A stretch of DNA of 64,000 nucleotides from Erythroxylum novogranatense (Eukaryota; Streptophyta; Magnoliopsida; Malpighiales; Erythroxylaceae). Made by a program: the position numbers and the translations under genes. The notes beneath the pieces were generated by a model. The model was not told where the DNA came from and ran no database searches. It saw nothing but the letters and a program-made list of their open reading frames with translations. Below, piece by piece: positions 23,519 to 35,078 of the stretch. Numbering within the stretch: the first letter of the stretch is position 1; every line of letters starts with the position of its first letter. The stretch is from NCBI GenBank assembly GCA_029891385.1, contig CM057231.1, positions 24,397,300 to 24,461,299 on the forward strand. Direction: 5' to 3'.

Positions 23519-25814
23519 ATGAATGTCAAGCCTATTTTGCGAGTTGATCGAGGATCGGTGGGGAAGATTGGTAAACTTGAAGAACTAAGAAAAGAACATA
23601 TGGATATAAATAGGAGATAATGGCGGCATGATGGAGAAACTTCTTTCAAATACGAGATGAAGTCTATCTACAAGAAGTTTATGAGTTACGGAAGAATACT
23701 AAATCGATGAGACGATACAATCGTGTCGTATGTAGACACACACTCTGTTATAAGAACGAAGGAGTTCTTGGAGAAAGTCCTTGAATGTCCGATGGATGGA
23801 GTTCAACCCACTAATATGGCGAAATGGATGACTAAGCTTAAGATGAGCGAAGATGAAGTTAGTCGTCAACTTTATGGACAAAATAACCCAATTGAAAGGA
23901 GAGCCTCTTGGCTGGTACCAAAAGCAAGGTATTGTTGGCGGTTACATGTGGTTGTGTTTTACCAAGAATAGGTTCACGACATCAGTCACTACCTGGATGA
24001 ACAATGTATTCTTCATCTTGAATCATCACCCAATAGATTTACCATTTTGATTTATCAGTACATGGTAAAATCAATAAAGGATACAAACACTTGTCCTTAT
24101 GGGATGTTGTTGACAAGTGTGTTCAGAGAATCTGCATCAGTTGGAAAAGGAATCGATGAAGATATTTGTTAAAAGCTATATAGATTCAACATCTATTGCT
24201 AAAATGGGTGCGAGATTTTCAGACGTAAAAGGGCAATTTGGCAAGAAAAGCAACAATTGAGGGGGGCGTTCTTGAAGAAATCTTTATGAAGGAAACAAGA
24301 TCACATTCTCAGAATCAAAGTCGAGAAGTGTTGATTTTTGAATCGGTGACTTGAAGCGTAAAGGGAACCTTCTTTGAGTGACATTCCAAAGCAAGCAAGA
24401 ACGTCACCCAGAGCGTAAAACGCAATGAAAGAAGCCGATCAATCCAGAGAATCAAGCCAATCAAAGCATTCTAAGCTGCAAGGATCAAGAGCTACAAAGT
24501 CGTTGACATCAATCCTTGAAAAGATTGAAACTTCGGTCTCAAGGAAGTGGAGGAAAAGGAAGAAGAACACGAAAAGCAAAAACGCAACCTAAAAAGTCAC
24601 GAGGGAAAGAAAATAAGTGCGATAAAAGAAGGAAGTTCAACAATGAAACAAAGTCTAAGAAGATGCAGCAAGAAAAGATTGTTGATACTACTGAAAAAAT
24701 CTATTCTTGTCTGGTTGATATTCTTTGAAGTTAATGTGGAAGTATTCATGGTAATCTTAAGGATACTCACAATGTCCTTGATAATCCAATGTTTGAAGAA
24801 GTAGTTTCTACTATTTTCAGTCTTCACTTGTTCTCAAGCAGATTGCTACACATGTTATGGGACAAAAGGTTAGTCAAAAGTCTTGAGTGTGATGACTAAT
24901 GTTCCATCCAAATATTTAACTTTTCAAAGAAAATTGGGAAACAGATTGGTTGTCACAGAGGAGAAGAAGACCAAATCTGTCATCATCCGAGACAAACCAA
25001 AGAGATTTGTGAAAGCCTTCTTCAAATCGATTAAATTTGATAATGACATTCTACATCATTGGATAGGGGTTATAAAATTTCTATGATCAAGCGAGAGAGT
25101 TGGAAGAGAACCATATCCACGAGCCATTTGGAGAGTGTCTTACTTCTTATCCAATCTTTGGACGATCGATAATCAAGGTGGTACTGATTTACAACCACCA
25201 AATTTTGTTGAGCATGAAGTGTGAAGAGAAGCTGAAGTGAAAGTTCAGCAGAACCGATTTTGGATGACATGACTTACGATCGATTGCGGAAGCGATGCAA
25301 TTGATTGATGAAGTATGTGAAGAGAAAAGAAGTGGAAGTTCTATCTGCATTTATCAAGATCCGAGAACAAGCCAAACTAAGGCTCTGACGAGATGATCCA
25401 CAGGAGGCACTATCGAGAAAGGTCGATGATCGCTCTTTTACGATTGGGAACTTAAAATGTTCTTATAGTATTTTACGAACATTACGCAAAATCGGCCTCT
25501 GTGGAGATCAACTCAATTCGAAGCTATGCCTTGGCTTGGAAGCACATTACAGCGTATACTTGATTCCTATGATCTTGATATTCTGATCAAAGTGTATATG
25601 TTCCTCGCCTCTCCTACAAATTATTGAACCACATGTCTCAAACATGGAAGCTTATACAACAACAGTTGCTATTGTTGAAAAACAAGTTGTTGAGACAGAA
25701 TCTTCGACTGCTACTGAATCATTGACTTTAAAGAAACAAATTCAGAAACTTGAAAAGGATATGAAGAAGATTAAGAAGATGCTGAAACAGTTGGTGACAC
25801 AGTTTGGGAAATAA
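23519..25814 (+). pseudogene. Copy B extra ORF downstream of pol (ORF3)
   Basis: Starts MNVKPILRVD and ends LVTQFGK-TAA. Readable blocks: VSYVDTHSVIRTKEFLEKV, MDGVQPTNMAKWMTKLKM, DEVSRQLYGQNNP, VMTNVPSKYLTFQRKLG, VIIRDKPKRFVKAFFKSI, and a C-terminal coiled coil close to LEKDMKKIKKMLKQLV. The middle is Lys/Ser-rich. Frame breaks are frequent, but the order matches copies A and C, which shows the ORF was a standing part of the family. Cellular role and partners unknown. Confidence 0.55.
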
Positions 25815-26023
25815 TTCTTTTGATTAATAACAAATAGGGGGAGAAGGAAGAATGAGAAGGGAGAAGGAAGAATGAGAAGGGAGAATCAGCTGAAAGGAAA
25901 AGACAGAAGAAATTTTGAAAGCGTAAGCGAAGTTATTTTGATCTATTAATACTTCTGTATATGTGATACTTTTCATAATTTGATACCTTTCATATTTCTC
26001 TATTTCACAATATTTGTTATCAT

Positions 26024-26038
26024 CAAAAAGGGGGAGAA
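26024..26038 (+). other. Polypurine tract, copy B
   Basis: caaaaagggggagaa directly before LTR 3. Confidence 0.85.
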
Positions 26039-27036
26039 TGTTAAGTCAAATCAGACTTCACGTATTAAATAATTTTGATGACAAACAAAGAGAAATATAC
26101 AAATGAAAAGTAGATGGACGCATGGGAAGTAAAAAATAGCTGAAGGAGAAAAATCAGCCGAAGTAAAAAGCAATTTGAAGGAGAAAAATCATTTGAAGTT
26201 TAAAAGCGGAAGCTTTACAAGAGAAAAGCAGCTGATACAAGAAAAGCAGACGGAAGCTTTACAAGAGAAAAGCAGCCGATACAAAAAATCAAACGGAAGC
26301 TTTACAAGAGAAAAGCAGTTGATACAAGAAAAGCAAACGGAAGCTTTACAAGAGAAAAGCAGCCGATACAAAAACCGAAGGAAGAAAAACATCGGTTTGA
26401 GTTAGTTCTGAGTCAAACTGAATAACCGTTTCTTCAAGAATCAAAAGCGGATATTCAAGAAAGCAGTTGAAGACCCGACTATAAATAAGAGTCGAGATTG
26501 AAGAAGAAATAACTTTATGCAACTTTTGAAACTTCATGAAACTCGAGTATTCAACTTTTGATTTTGATTATCGAGAGAAAATTGTGAACGATATTTCGAG
26601 TGAACGACTTTAAGAGCATTTCTATTGTAATAAGCTCTTTACTATTCTTTCAATTAGAAAGTATTACAGATAGCTGAAGAGGCTAAGAGTAAAATAATAC
26701 TTCTTTAAAGAGACACGGAGAGGCTCGATCGAAAGAATACTTGTAAACAATTCAGAGATAGTGAAATCTCGAAGGATATCGAGGATTGGGCGTAGCCACG
26801 GTTTGGGGTGAACCGGGATAAAGCTGCGTGTTTATCTCTACTCATATTACTTATATCGTATTCTTCAAAATTAACAAAGTTTTTCAAACTAGTTACGAAT
26901 TGATTTACGATAAGTTTTCGAAAGAACAAGTAATTTTTTTAAGGGGATTAAGAAAAAGTTTATCACAATTCAACCCCCCCTTCTTGTGTATCTTGATCAT
27001 ATTATTGTTCAATATATTAACGTGTGATTCACTTCA
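26039..27036 (+). repeat. LTR 3 (3' LTR of copy B)
   Basis: 998 bp, ending gattcacttca and then gtata. Its minisatellite (about 26204-26385) is the most regular of the array, alternating two 43-44-bp forms that open with aagctttacaagagaaaagc. TATA-like ctataaata at 26479-26487. It is a useful reference for judging lesions in LTR 1 and LTR 2. Confidence 0.9.
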
Positions 27037-27041
27037 GTATA
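27037..27041. repeat. Target site duplication gtata (right) of the copia array
   Basis: Matches 8720-8724 exactly and abuts the last base of LTR 3. Confidence 0.85.
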
Positions 27042-27838
27042 TGAGTTCAAAAATGTATTTAAATCCTTTTAGGTATATATGTTAGTGATTTATAATGTTA
27101 TATGCCCTTATATAAACTTAGAGTTCTTTGATATGCAAAATCTTGAAGATTTTTGACATATATGCTTCTAAGCGTGTAAAACCGAGTCCATTAGATGGAT
27201 ATGACCATGGTGGTAGAGTTAAATGTGTTCTAATGCCTTAAAGGTGATTAAACATGATTTATTGACTTATTGGACACTTAGAAGGATTAATTGGAAAAGT
27301 TGTTGTACATAAGGACTTATTTATCAATTGTTAAAAGATAAAGGACTTAATTGTAATTTTTCAATTCTTGGAGGATTAATATGTAATTTTATAAAATTAA
27401 GGGACTTAATTATTATTTTCAAAAGTCTAAGGACCAAAATAAAAATAAACGTTCTTGTCATTCCCTAATTTTGAACTTAATTGTAAATTTAGAAAAAGTT
27501 TGGAGGGTATAATGGTAATTTCATCTAAGTTAAGAGCAAAAAGGTAATTTTACTATATTTTAGTCAAAGAAGAGTCAACATTCTAGACCCTTCGTCGTGT
27601 ATGGCCATGCAACCCCCATTAAAGACTTGAAATATTTTGTTTTAATTAACAGAAAGGAGAAGAGAAGAGAAGAAACCATTTCGAGCTATCACTAAAATTC
27701 TACCATTTTTTTAATTCTCCAACCCAAATTAAGGTATTCTAAGTTAATTTTGGATCAAGGAACTTTAATCTATTTTTAGATTTTAGAGACTTTTAAAGGA
27801 TTTTAAGATATCACTAAATGAATGTTTAGGTAAATTTT
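27042..27838 (+). mobile_element. Probable Ty3/gypsy LTR, left part, split by copy C
   Basis: Contains phrases typical of long plant gypsy LTRs: repeated aggacttaattgtaat-like and agggacttaatt blocks and a transcribed-leader-like purine stretch near 27660. It joins across copy C (27839-37667) to 37668 onward. No protein signal. The true LTR ends were not found, so type and limits are inference. Confidence 0.45.
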
Positions 27839-27843
27839 GTTGC
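27839..27843. repeat. Target site duplication gttgc (left) of copy C
   Basis: gttgc precedes the left LTR of copy C and recurs at 37663-37667 after the right LTR. Confidence 0.85.
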
Positions 27844-28970
27844 TGAAGTAAATTACACGTTAATATATTGAGTAATAATATGATCAAGATACACAAGAAA
27901 AGGGGGGGTTGAATTGTGATAAACTTTTCGTTAATCCATTCAATAACAATTGCTTGTTCTTTCAGAAAACTTATCTTAAATCAATTCTTGACTAGTTTGA
28001 AAACTTTTGATAATAATGAGAACTACGATTTAAGTAAAGTAAGAGTAAGAGAGAGAAACACAGCAATTTATCCTGGTTCACCCCAAACTGTGGACTACGT
28101 CTAGTCCTCAGATATCCTTCTGAGATTTCACTATCTCCGAACTGTTTACAAGTATTCTTTGATGAGCCTCTTGAGTCTCTTAACAACAAGTATTCTTTTA
28201 CTCTTAGCCTCTTCAGCTACTGTAACACTTTTCAAAATGAAAACTAATAAAGAGCTTTTACAAAAGAGTTGCTCTTAATAATGTACACTCGAAAAATAGT
28301 TCACAATTTTCTCGAGATAGTCGATGTTTGAATACTCAGAGTTTCATTCACTTTTTCAAAAGTTGTTTTACTTCAATCTCGACTCTTATTTATAATCGGA
28401 TCTTCAATTGTTTCTTGAATATCTCGCTTGAATCTTTAAAGCGGTTATTCAGGTTTAACTCCATAAGCATCTTAAGCGATGTTTCTTTCTTATCGATTCT
28501 TGTATCGTCTACTTTTTCTTCGTAAAGCTTAGTCTCGATTTTTGTATCGCTCGCTTTTCTCTTAGTAAAGCTTCCGCCTCGATTTTTGTATCGTCGATTT
28601 TCTCTTAGTAAAGCTTAAATCGATTTTGTATAAATCGCTTTTTCTTAGTAAAGCTTCCGTCGATTTTTATATCGCTTTTCTCTTAATAAAGCTTCCGTCG
28701 ATTTTGTTCCGTCGATATTCTTCCGCCTCATTTTTCTTCCGCCCGCTTTTCCTTCCTTTTGTTTTCTTCGCCCGCTTTTCTTCCTTCGCTTTTCTTCCTT
28801 ACATTTTTCTTAGTACATTATTCTTCCGCCGCTTTTCCTTCCTTCATTTTTCTTAATCGCTTTTTTCTTCCTTACCTTTTCTTTTATGCATTCATCTACT
28901 TTTCATTTGTATATTTCTCTTTGTTTATCATCAAAATTATTTAATACGTGAAGTCTGGTTTGACTTAACA
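27844..28970 (-). repeat. 3' LTR of copy C
   Basis: 1127 bp, from tgaagtaaattacacg to gtttgacttaaca. The minus-strand minisatellite is at about 28500-28720, and a second pyrimidine-rich array (ttccttc/cgctttt units) runs to about 28880. Compared with the other LTR of this element it shows many tctg to tcg changes in the minisatellite. TATA-like ttataaata (minus) at 28387-28395. Confidence 0.9.
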
Positions 28971-28985
28971 TTCTCCCTTTTGATG
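28971..28985 (-). other. Polypurine tract, copy C
   Basis: Minus strand catcaaaagggagaa directly before the 3' LTR. Shorter G-run than in copies A and B. Confidence 0.75.
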
Positions 28986-29120
28986 ATAACAAATACTTGT
29001 GAATTAGAGAAATATGAAAAGTATCAATTATCTAAGTATTGAGATAAAAAAAACTTACGCTTTATCCTTCCAAATTGATTTCTTCCTTCTCCCTTCTCCC
29101 TATTTGTTATTGATCAAAAA

Positions 29121-31457
29121 TTATTTCCCAATCTGCTTCACCAACTTTTTCAGCATCTTCTTAATCTTCTTCATATCCTTATCAAGTTTCTGAACATGCT
29201 TCTTTAAAGCTGATGATTCATCTGCAGTCGAGGATTCTGTCTCAATAACTTGCTTTTCAACGATAGTCACTGTTGTTGTATAAGCTTCCTTGTTAAAGAC
29301 ATTTGTTTCAACGATTTGTAGGAGAGGTGGAGGAACAAATACAGCTTGTTCATGAATATCAAGATCATAGGAATCATGTATACGTTGATAAGTGCTTCCG
29401 AACCATGGCATAGCTTCTGCAATTGAGGTGATCTCTCACAGAGGTCGATTTCGCAGAATGTTCTGTAAAATAGTATAACAACATTCTGAGTTGCCAATCC
29501 GAACAGAACAATACTGACCCTTTCTGATAGTCCCTCCCTGTGGATCCTCTGCTGTAGCCTTAGTTAGGCTTGGTCCTGGATCTTGATATACGCAGATAGA
29601 ATTTCCACTCCTTTTCTCTTCACATGCTTCATCAATCAATTTTTGCCTCTTGATTTGATCGAAGTCATGTCATCCACAACTGGCTCTGGTTGAACTTTTA
29701 GCTTCAGCTTCTCATACTTGAGTTCAACAAAATTTGGTGATTGAAGATCAGGTACCACCTTGATTATTGTACTGTTCAGTATAGGATAAGAAGTGAGACG
29801 CTCTCCAAATGGCTCTGGTGGATATGGTTCTCTTCCAACTCTCTTCAGTTGATCATAGAAATTTTTGTAACCCCTATCCAACAGATGTAAAATGCCATTA
29901 TCATATTCAACTAATTTGAAGAAGGCTTTCACATATCTCTTTGGTTTGTCTCGGATGATGACAGACTTGGTCTTCTTCTCCTCTATTACAACCAATCTGT
30001 GTTCCCAACTTTCTCTTTGAACAGTTAAATACTTGGATGGAACATTAGTCATCACACTCACAACTTTTTGAGTAGCCTTCTTACCCATAACATGAGTAGC
30101 AACTTGTTTGTGGACAAGTGTAGACTGAAAAGTAGTAGGAACTACTTCTTCAAAAATTGGATTATTAAGAACTTTGTGAGAATCCTTAATATTACGATGA
30201 ATTTCTTCACAATCGCTTCAAAGAAGATCAACAAGACTAACAAAGACTTGCGATGAGACTTTTACGTAGTGTCAACAACAGTCTCTTCTTGCCTTGCCTT
30301 CTTAGACTTTGTCTCTGTTGTTGGACTTTCTTCTTTTCTTGCACTCATTTTCTTTAACCTTGGTGACCTCTTGGATTGTGCTTTCTTCTTTTCAGGTTCT
30401 TCTTCTTTCCTTTTTCCTCCATTTCCTTGAGACTGAGTTTCTGAATCTTTCTCAAGGATTGATGATAGTGATTTTGTAGCTTTTGATCTCTGTCGATCAT
30501 AATGCTTTGATTGGCTTGAATCTCTGGATGGGTGGCTTCTTTTCATCAGACAGTTTACATTCGGGTGACCTTCTTGCTTGCTTAGGAATGTCACTCACGG
30601 AGGTTCCCTTTACGCTTCAAGTCTCTGATTCAAAAATCGAACACTTCTTGACTTTGATTCACGAGAGTGTGATCTTCTCTCCTTCATGAGGATTTCTTGG
30701 TATAGGCTCCCCTCGGTTGTTGCTTTCCTTGGTGCTTCGCTCCTTTTCGTCTCGAAAATCTCGGACCCATTTTAGCAGCAGTTGTTGAATCTATATAGCT
30801 TTTGACACTATCTTACATGCGATTCCCCTTCCAATCGATGCCGATTCTTTGAACACTCTTGTCAACAAACATCCCATGGGGCGGTGTTTGTATCCTTTAT
30901 AGATTTTACCATGTCTGAAAAATCAAATATGGTAAATCTATTGGGTGATGATTTAGAAGATGAAAGATGCATTGTTCATCCGGTAGTGACGATGTCTTGA
31001 ACCTATTCTCGGAAGATACATCCACATAGAATCGTGAACAATACCCTTGCCTTTGGTACCAAAGAAAGAGGCTCTCCTTCAGTTGGGTTATTGTGTCCAT
31101 AGAGTTGACGACTAACTTCATCTTCGTTCATCTTGAGCTTTGTCATCCATTTCACCATATTAGTGGGTTGAACTCCATCCATTGGACATTCAGTAACTTT
31201 CTCCAGTAACTCCTTTGTTCTGATAACAAAGTGTGTGTCTACATATGACACGATTGTATCATCTCTCGATTTAGTATTCTTCCGAACTCATAAATTTCTT
31301 GGAGATAGACTTCATCTCGTATTTGAAAGAAGTTTCTCCATCCTGCCGCCATTATCTCCGGCTCTATATCCATCTGTTCTTTTCTTAGTTCTTCGAAGTT
31401 TACCAATCTTCCCCATCCTGATCCTGAATCAACTCGCAAAATAGGCTTGACATACAT
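29121..31457 (-). pseudogene. Copy C extra ORF downstream of pol (ORF3), most readable copy
   Basis: Start MYVKPILRVDSGSGWGRLV at 31457; stop at 29121. N-terminal half: AAGWRNFFQIRDEVYLQEIY, VIRTKELLEKVTECPMDGV, DEQCIFHLLNHHPIDLPYLI. This pattern is like the 'putative plant transposon protein' domain of other plant retroelements (inference). Middle, 30262-30594: KRKEEEPEKKKAQSK-type Lys/Glu/Ser-rich stretch that could bind nucleic acid or target the nucleus. Next, 29636-30088: VIIRDKPKRYVKAFFKLVEY and YKNFYDQLKRVGREPYPPEP. C-terminus: a coiled coil, LKKHVQKLDKDMKKIKKMLK. No membrane segments. Frame breaks between blocks. Confidence 0.6.
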
Positions 31458-31679
31458 CTGGCCGATTACATTGAATAGGAACTTGCTTGAAGATTTTTCA
31501 GAGAGATTTCAGAGAACTAGCAATTTCGAATTTGGTAGGAATCCCAAAAGTCGTTTTAGGATTTTATTGCAAATTCTAGAACGATTGTACTTCTCGATGA
31601 TCTCGTGACCTTTTCCTCTAAAACTTTTCCTTGTGAAAGAAGTTTTAAGTCTAAAACCGTCAACGCCGTTTAACTCCAC

Positions 31680-31860
31680 CGTTTCATTGTCTTTTCTTTT
31701 GAAAATCGATGATCAATCATTAACTCGCCATCTATCATCTTGTCTTTATAAAAAGCAGATGAATGGTCCGTTAACTCCTCCGTCTATCTGTTTCTTCTTT
31801 ACGAAAAACCGGATGAATGGTCATTAACATCAACATATTGAGGTTGCGCTCGATTTCTTT
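31680..31860 (-). repeat. Shortened pol/ORF3 junction minisatellite, copy C
   Basis: About three units containing ggtccgttaactcc or variants (minus-strand ggagttaacggacc), fewer than the five starts in copies A and B. It separates RNase H from ORF3. Confidence 0.65.
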
Positions 31861-33380
31861 AAAGCGATCTTCACTTAGTGGTTTTGTGAAGATATCCGCC
31901 CATCGATATTTCGTTTCCACGAATTGTAGATCGACAACTTTCTTCCGAGCGTAATCTCAAGAAATGATGTCGACTTCTATGTGCTTCACCTTGAATGTTG
32001 AATTGGATTCTTTGACAAGTCGATGGTATTTGGTGTTGTCACAGTATATTGGAATCTCTTCCTCTTGTATTGAGTAGTCCTCCAATTGATACTTGATCCA
32101 CAACAATTGTGAACAACAACTTGCGGCAGACATATATTCAGCTTCAGCAGTTGATAATGCAATCGAGCTTTGTCTCTTGCTTGACAATGACACGAGTTTG
32201 GTCCGAGGAAGTGACAACCACCACTCGTGCTCTTCCTTTCGATCCTATCACCGGCATAGTCCACATCGCAATATCCATTCAACCTGAAATCTTTACCTTT
32301 CTCATACATTAAGCAAAGATCGGTAGTACTGCGAGATATCTCAAAATTCGTTTTACAAAGAATGTAATGAGATTCTCTAGATCGGCTCGAAACCTTGCAC
32401 ACAAGCATACACCTGAATAGAATGTCAGTCTACTTGCATGAAGATAAAGCAAAGAACCAATCATCCTCTAAATAGGGTTTGATCCACCTTCTTACCACTT
32501 TCGTCTTTTGACAACAAGTTTGAAGGATGCATCGGTGTAGACATACTTTTAACATCGCACATATCAAACTTAGACAACAATTCTTTGACATATTTTTGTT
32601 GATGGATAAAATCTTATCCTTAGTTTGCTTTACTTGCAATCCAAGAAAGAATTTTAACTCACCCATCATGCTCATCTCAAATTCATTTTTCATCATATTT
32701 TCAAAGCTCATGCATAACCTTTTGAGGTTGCTCCAAAATAATATCATCAACATAGATTTGCACAATAATAAAATCATTATTCAAGTTCTTCCTAAAAGAG
32801 TTTTGTCTACTTTACCTCTAGTAAATCCATTTCCTATAAGAAATGAGCTCAGACGATCATACCATGCTCTAGGGGCTGTTTTGATCCATATAAGGCTTTA
32901 TGAAGTCTCAGTAGACATGATCTGGATACTTTATATCCTCAAATCCAGGAGGTTGCTTGACATAGACTTCTTCATCTATAAAATCGTTCGAAATGCACTT
33001 TTTACATCCATCTGAAAAAGCTTTATGTCATGGCAAACAAGATATGCAAGCGATATCCTTATTGCTTCAAGTCTTGCTCTTTGGAGCATATGTCTCATTG
33101 TAGTCTATTCCTTCCTGCTGATTATAGCCTTGTGCTACTAATCTTGCCTTGTTCGACTTACTTTTCCTGATTCGTCTAGCTTATTCTTGAATATCCATCT
33201 AGTACCAATAATGGATTTCTTTTCGTGTTTAGGAACTAAGGACGGACTTTATTCCTCTTGAATTGATTCAACTCCTCTTGCATAGCTAATATCCATGCTT
33301 CATCTTTAGAGCTTCATCAATCTTCTTAGGTTCTACTTGAGATATAAATGCCATGTTGGCTTCTCTTCTAAACTTGGACC
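31795..33380 (-). pseudogene. pol: Copy C reverse transcriptase and RNase H
   Basis: On the minus strand the RT region starts near 33380 and reaches the YVDD box at 32743-32754, followed by EMSMMGELKFFLGLQVKQTK. RNase H is better preserved than in A or B: GYCDVDYAGDRIERKSTSGG, KRQSSIALSTAEAEYMSAAS and LWIKYQLEDYSI, the usual Ty1/copia RNase H order with its acidic residues. Frame changes remain, for example near 32190. Termination is near 31800. Confidence 0.85.
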
Positions 33381-33611
33381 TTGTTCTTACACCTTCCGAG
33401 GTTTCTCCAATAATTGACTCTTTGGGATGAAAGCTTTGTATCTCCAATCTTTCTTTAACTCAAAATTCTTAAAATGTCTGTCTTTTCATCATGAGGTGTT
33501 TCGATGAAGATACTTCCTTACCTGCGTCAAAGGCCTTTATAAACATCATCTTCCGATTCCTCTTTCTTATTGGGTTGAGAGCTATCATCGAACTTAACAT
33601 GAATAGTTTCT

Positions 33612-34840
33612 TCAAACAATCTTTGAGGTGAGGTTGAAGATTCTAAATGCCTTTGAAGTGAGAGAATAGCCTAAAAAATTTCGAAAATGTCTTTGCATCA
33701 AATTTGTCCAGATCTTCCTTTGTGTTCGACTAGTGCACTTGCGGTAGAAAGGATGGAAATAAGAAATGTTTGGTCTCCTTCCATTCCACAACTCATAGGG
33801 AGTTTTCTTGACATTGGTCGCAAAGAACACTCTATTCAATGTAGCATCTTGATTGATGACTTCTACCCGAAGTATTTAGGAAGATTCATCTCGACAAACA
33901 TTGTTCTTGCCATCTCTTGAATCGTCCTATTCTTCCTCTCAACAACTCCATTCTGCTGCGGAGTCCTTGGGGCAGAGAAGTTATGGAAAATTCCATTTTC
34001 TTCGCAGAATACTCTAAACTTCTCATTTTCGAATTCTCCACCATGATCACTCCTTATGCTGACTATAGACATTCCTTTTTCATTTTGTAACCTCATGGAA
34101 AGGTTTCTAAAGCACTGAAAGACTCATCTTTATGTGATAGAAAAGTATCCAACAAAACCTTGTAAAATCATCAACAATCACAAGTCCATACTTCTTTCCA
34201 CCAAGACTTATTGTTCTTATTGGACCAAATAAGTCCATATGTAACAACTCAAGTGGTCTAGATGACGTTACGAAATGTTTTGAAGAGAAAGAGGTTTTAA
34301 CTTGTTTCCCTTTCTGACAACTTTCACAAAAGAAATCTTTGTCAAAACGAATTTGTGGCAAACCTTTTACCAAATCATGTTTCAAAAGTTTTGAAATATG
34401 TTTAAAACTGACATGACCTAGTTTTTTATGCCAGATCGTCTTTCATCTTGAGAGATAAAAACATGAAATATTTTGAGGTGAAAATCGTCTAAATCAATTT
34501 TGTAAAGATTGTTTCGTTTTTGGTGAAAAGAAGATGGAACCATCTTTGTTTCGACTTCACAAAATTTTGATTGAAAGTAACTTCAAAACCAGAATCACAT
34601 AATTGACTAATACTTATCAAGTTATGCTTTAAACCATCAACTAGTAGTACGTTGTTAATGCATGCATGGGAATTCTTACCAATCTTACCAAACCGATTAT
34701 CTTTCCCTGCTGGTTGTCTCCAAAAGTTATTGATCCTCCTTTCTTGTCTTGAAGATCTAGGAACATAGACTTGTTTCCGTCATGTGACGCGAGCATCCTT
34801 GTCCAAATACCAATGGTGCTTCTTGGTTCTTCCAAAAATG
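33612..34840 (-). pseudogene. pol: Copy C protease and integrase
   Basis: The protease D-S-G box is disrupted: the codons around 34800 read GQGCSRHMT-like sequence because cagtgg of copies A and B is caagg here. GAG-pre-integrase retains CESCQKGKQVKTSF. The integrase motifs are present in order, HMDLFGPIR, IRSDHGGEFEN and QQNGVVERKN, but the domain is split at about 34100 and ends with NISYFHPF near 33750. Broken as written. Confidence 0.83.
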
Positions 34841-35078
34841 ATTTTGTAGGAGATATTATCTTATTTTTAGGTACCCAGATTCTCTTGGGTCCTTTAGGGT
34901 TAGTATGATGTAATGAATGATAATAAGATGTAGAATGAAAACGTTGATGACCTTTCTGAAAACCTGATTGATATCTTTTCTTATCTTTTTGAGCAATTGA
35001 TTTTACGTATTTGAGGGCTTATTTTTAGTAAACCCTAATCCAGCTTTTATCCCCGGATGTACGTATTTTCCTATCATT

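Larger units (their letters stand above)
8725..27036 (+). mobile_element. Tandem Ty1/copia array: three LTRs, two internal regions
   Basis: LTRs lie at 8725-9692, 17376-18367 and 26039-27036. The two internal regions are 9693-17375 and 18368-26038. Periods are 8651 and 8663 bp. Each internal region has a tRNA-Met primer site, gag, protease, integrase, RT, RNase H, an extra ORF and a polypurine tract. Only one 5-bp duplication (gtata) is seen, at the outermost ends, so the array behaves as one insertion. Inference: unequal recombination between LTRs of homologous copies duplicated one element. Gag-pol motifs and the post-pol ORF suggest the SIRE/Maximus side of Ty1/copia, which I hold loosely. 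Confidence 0.9.
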
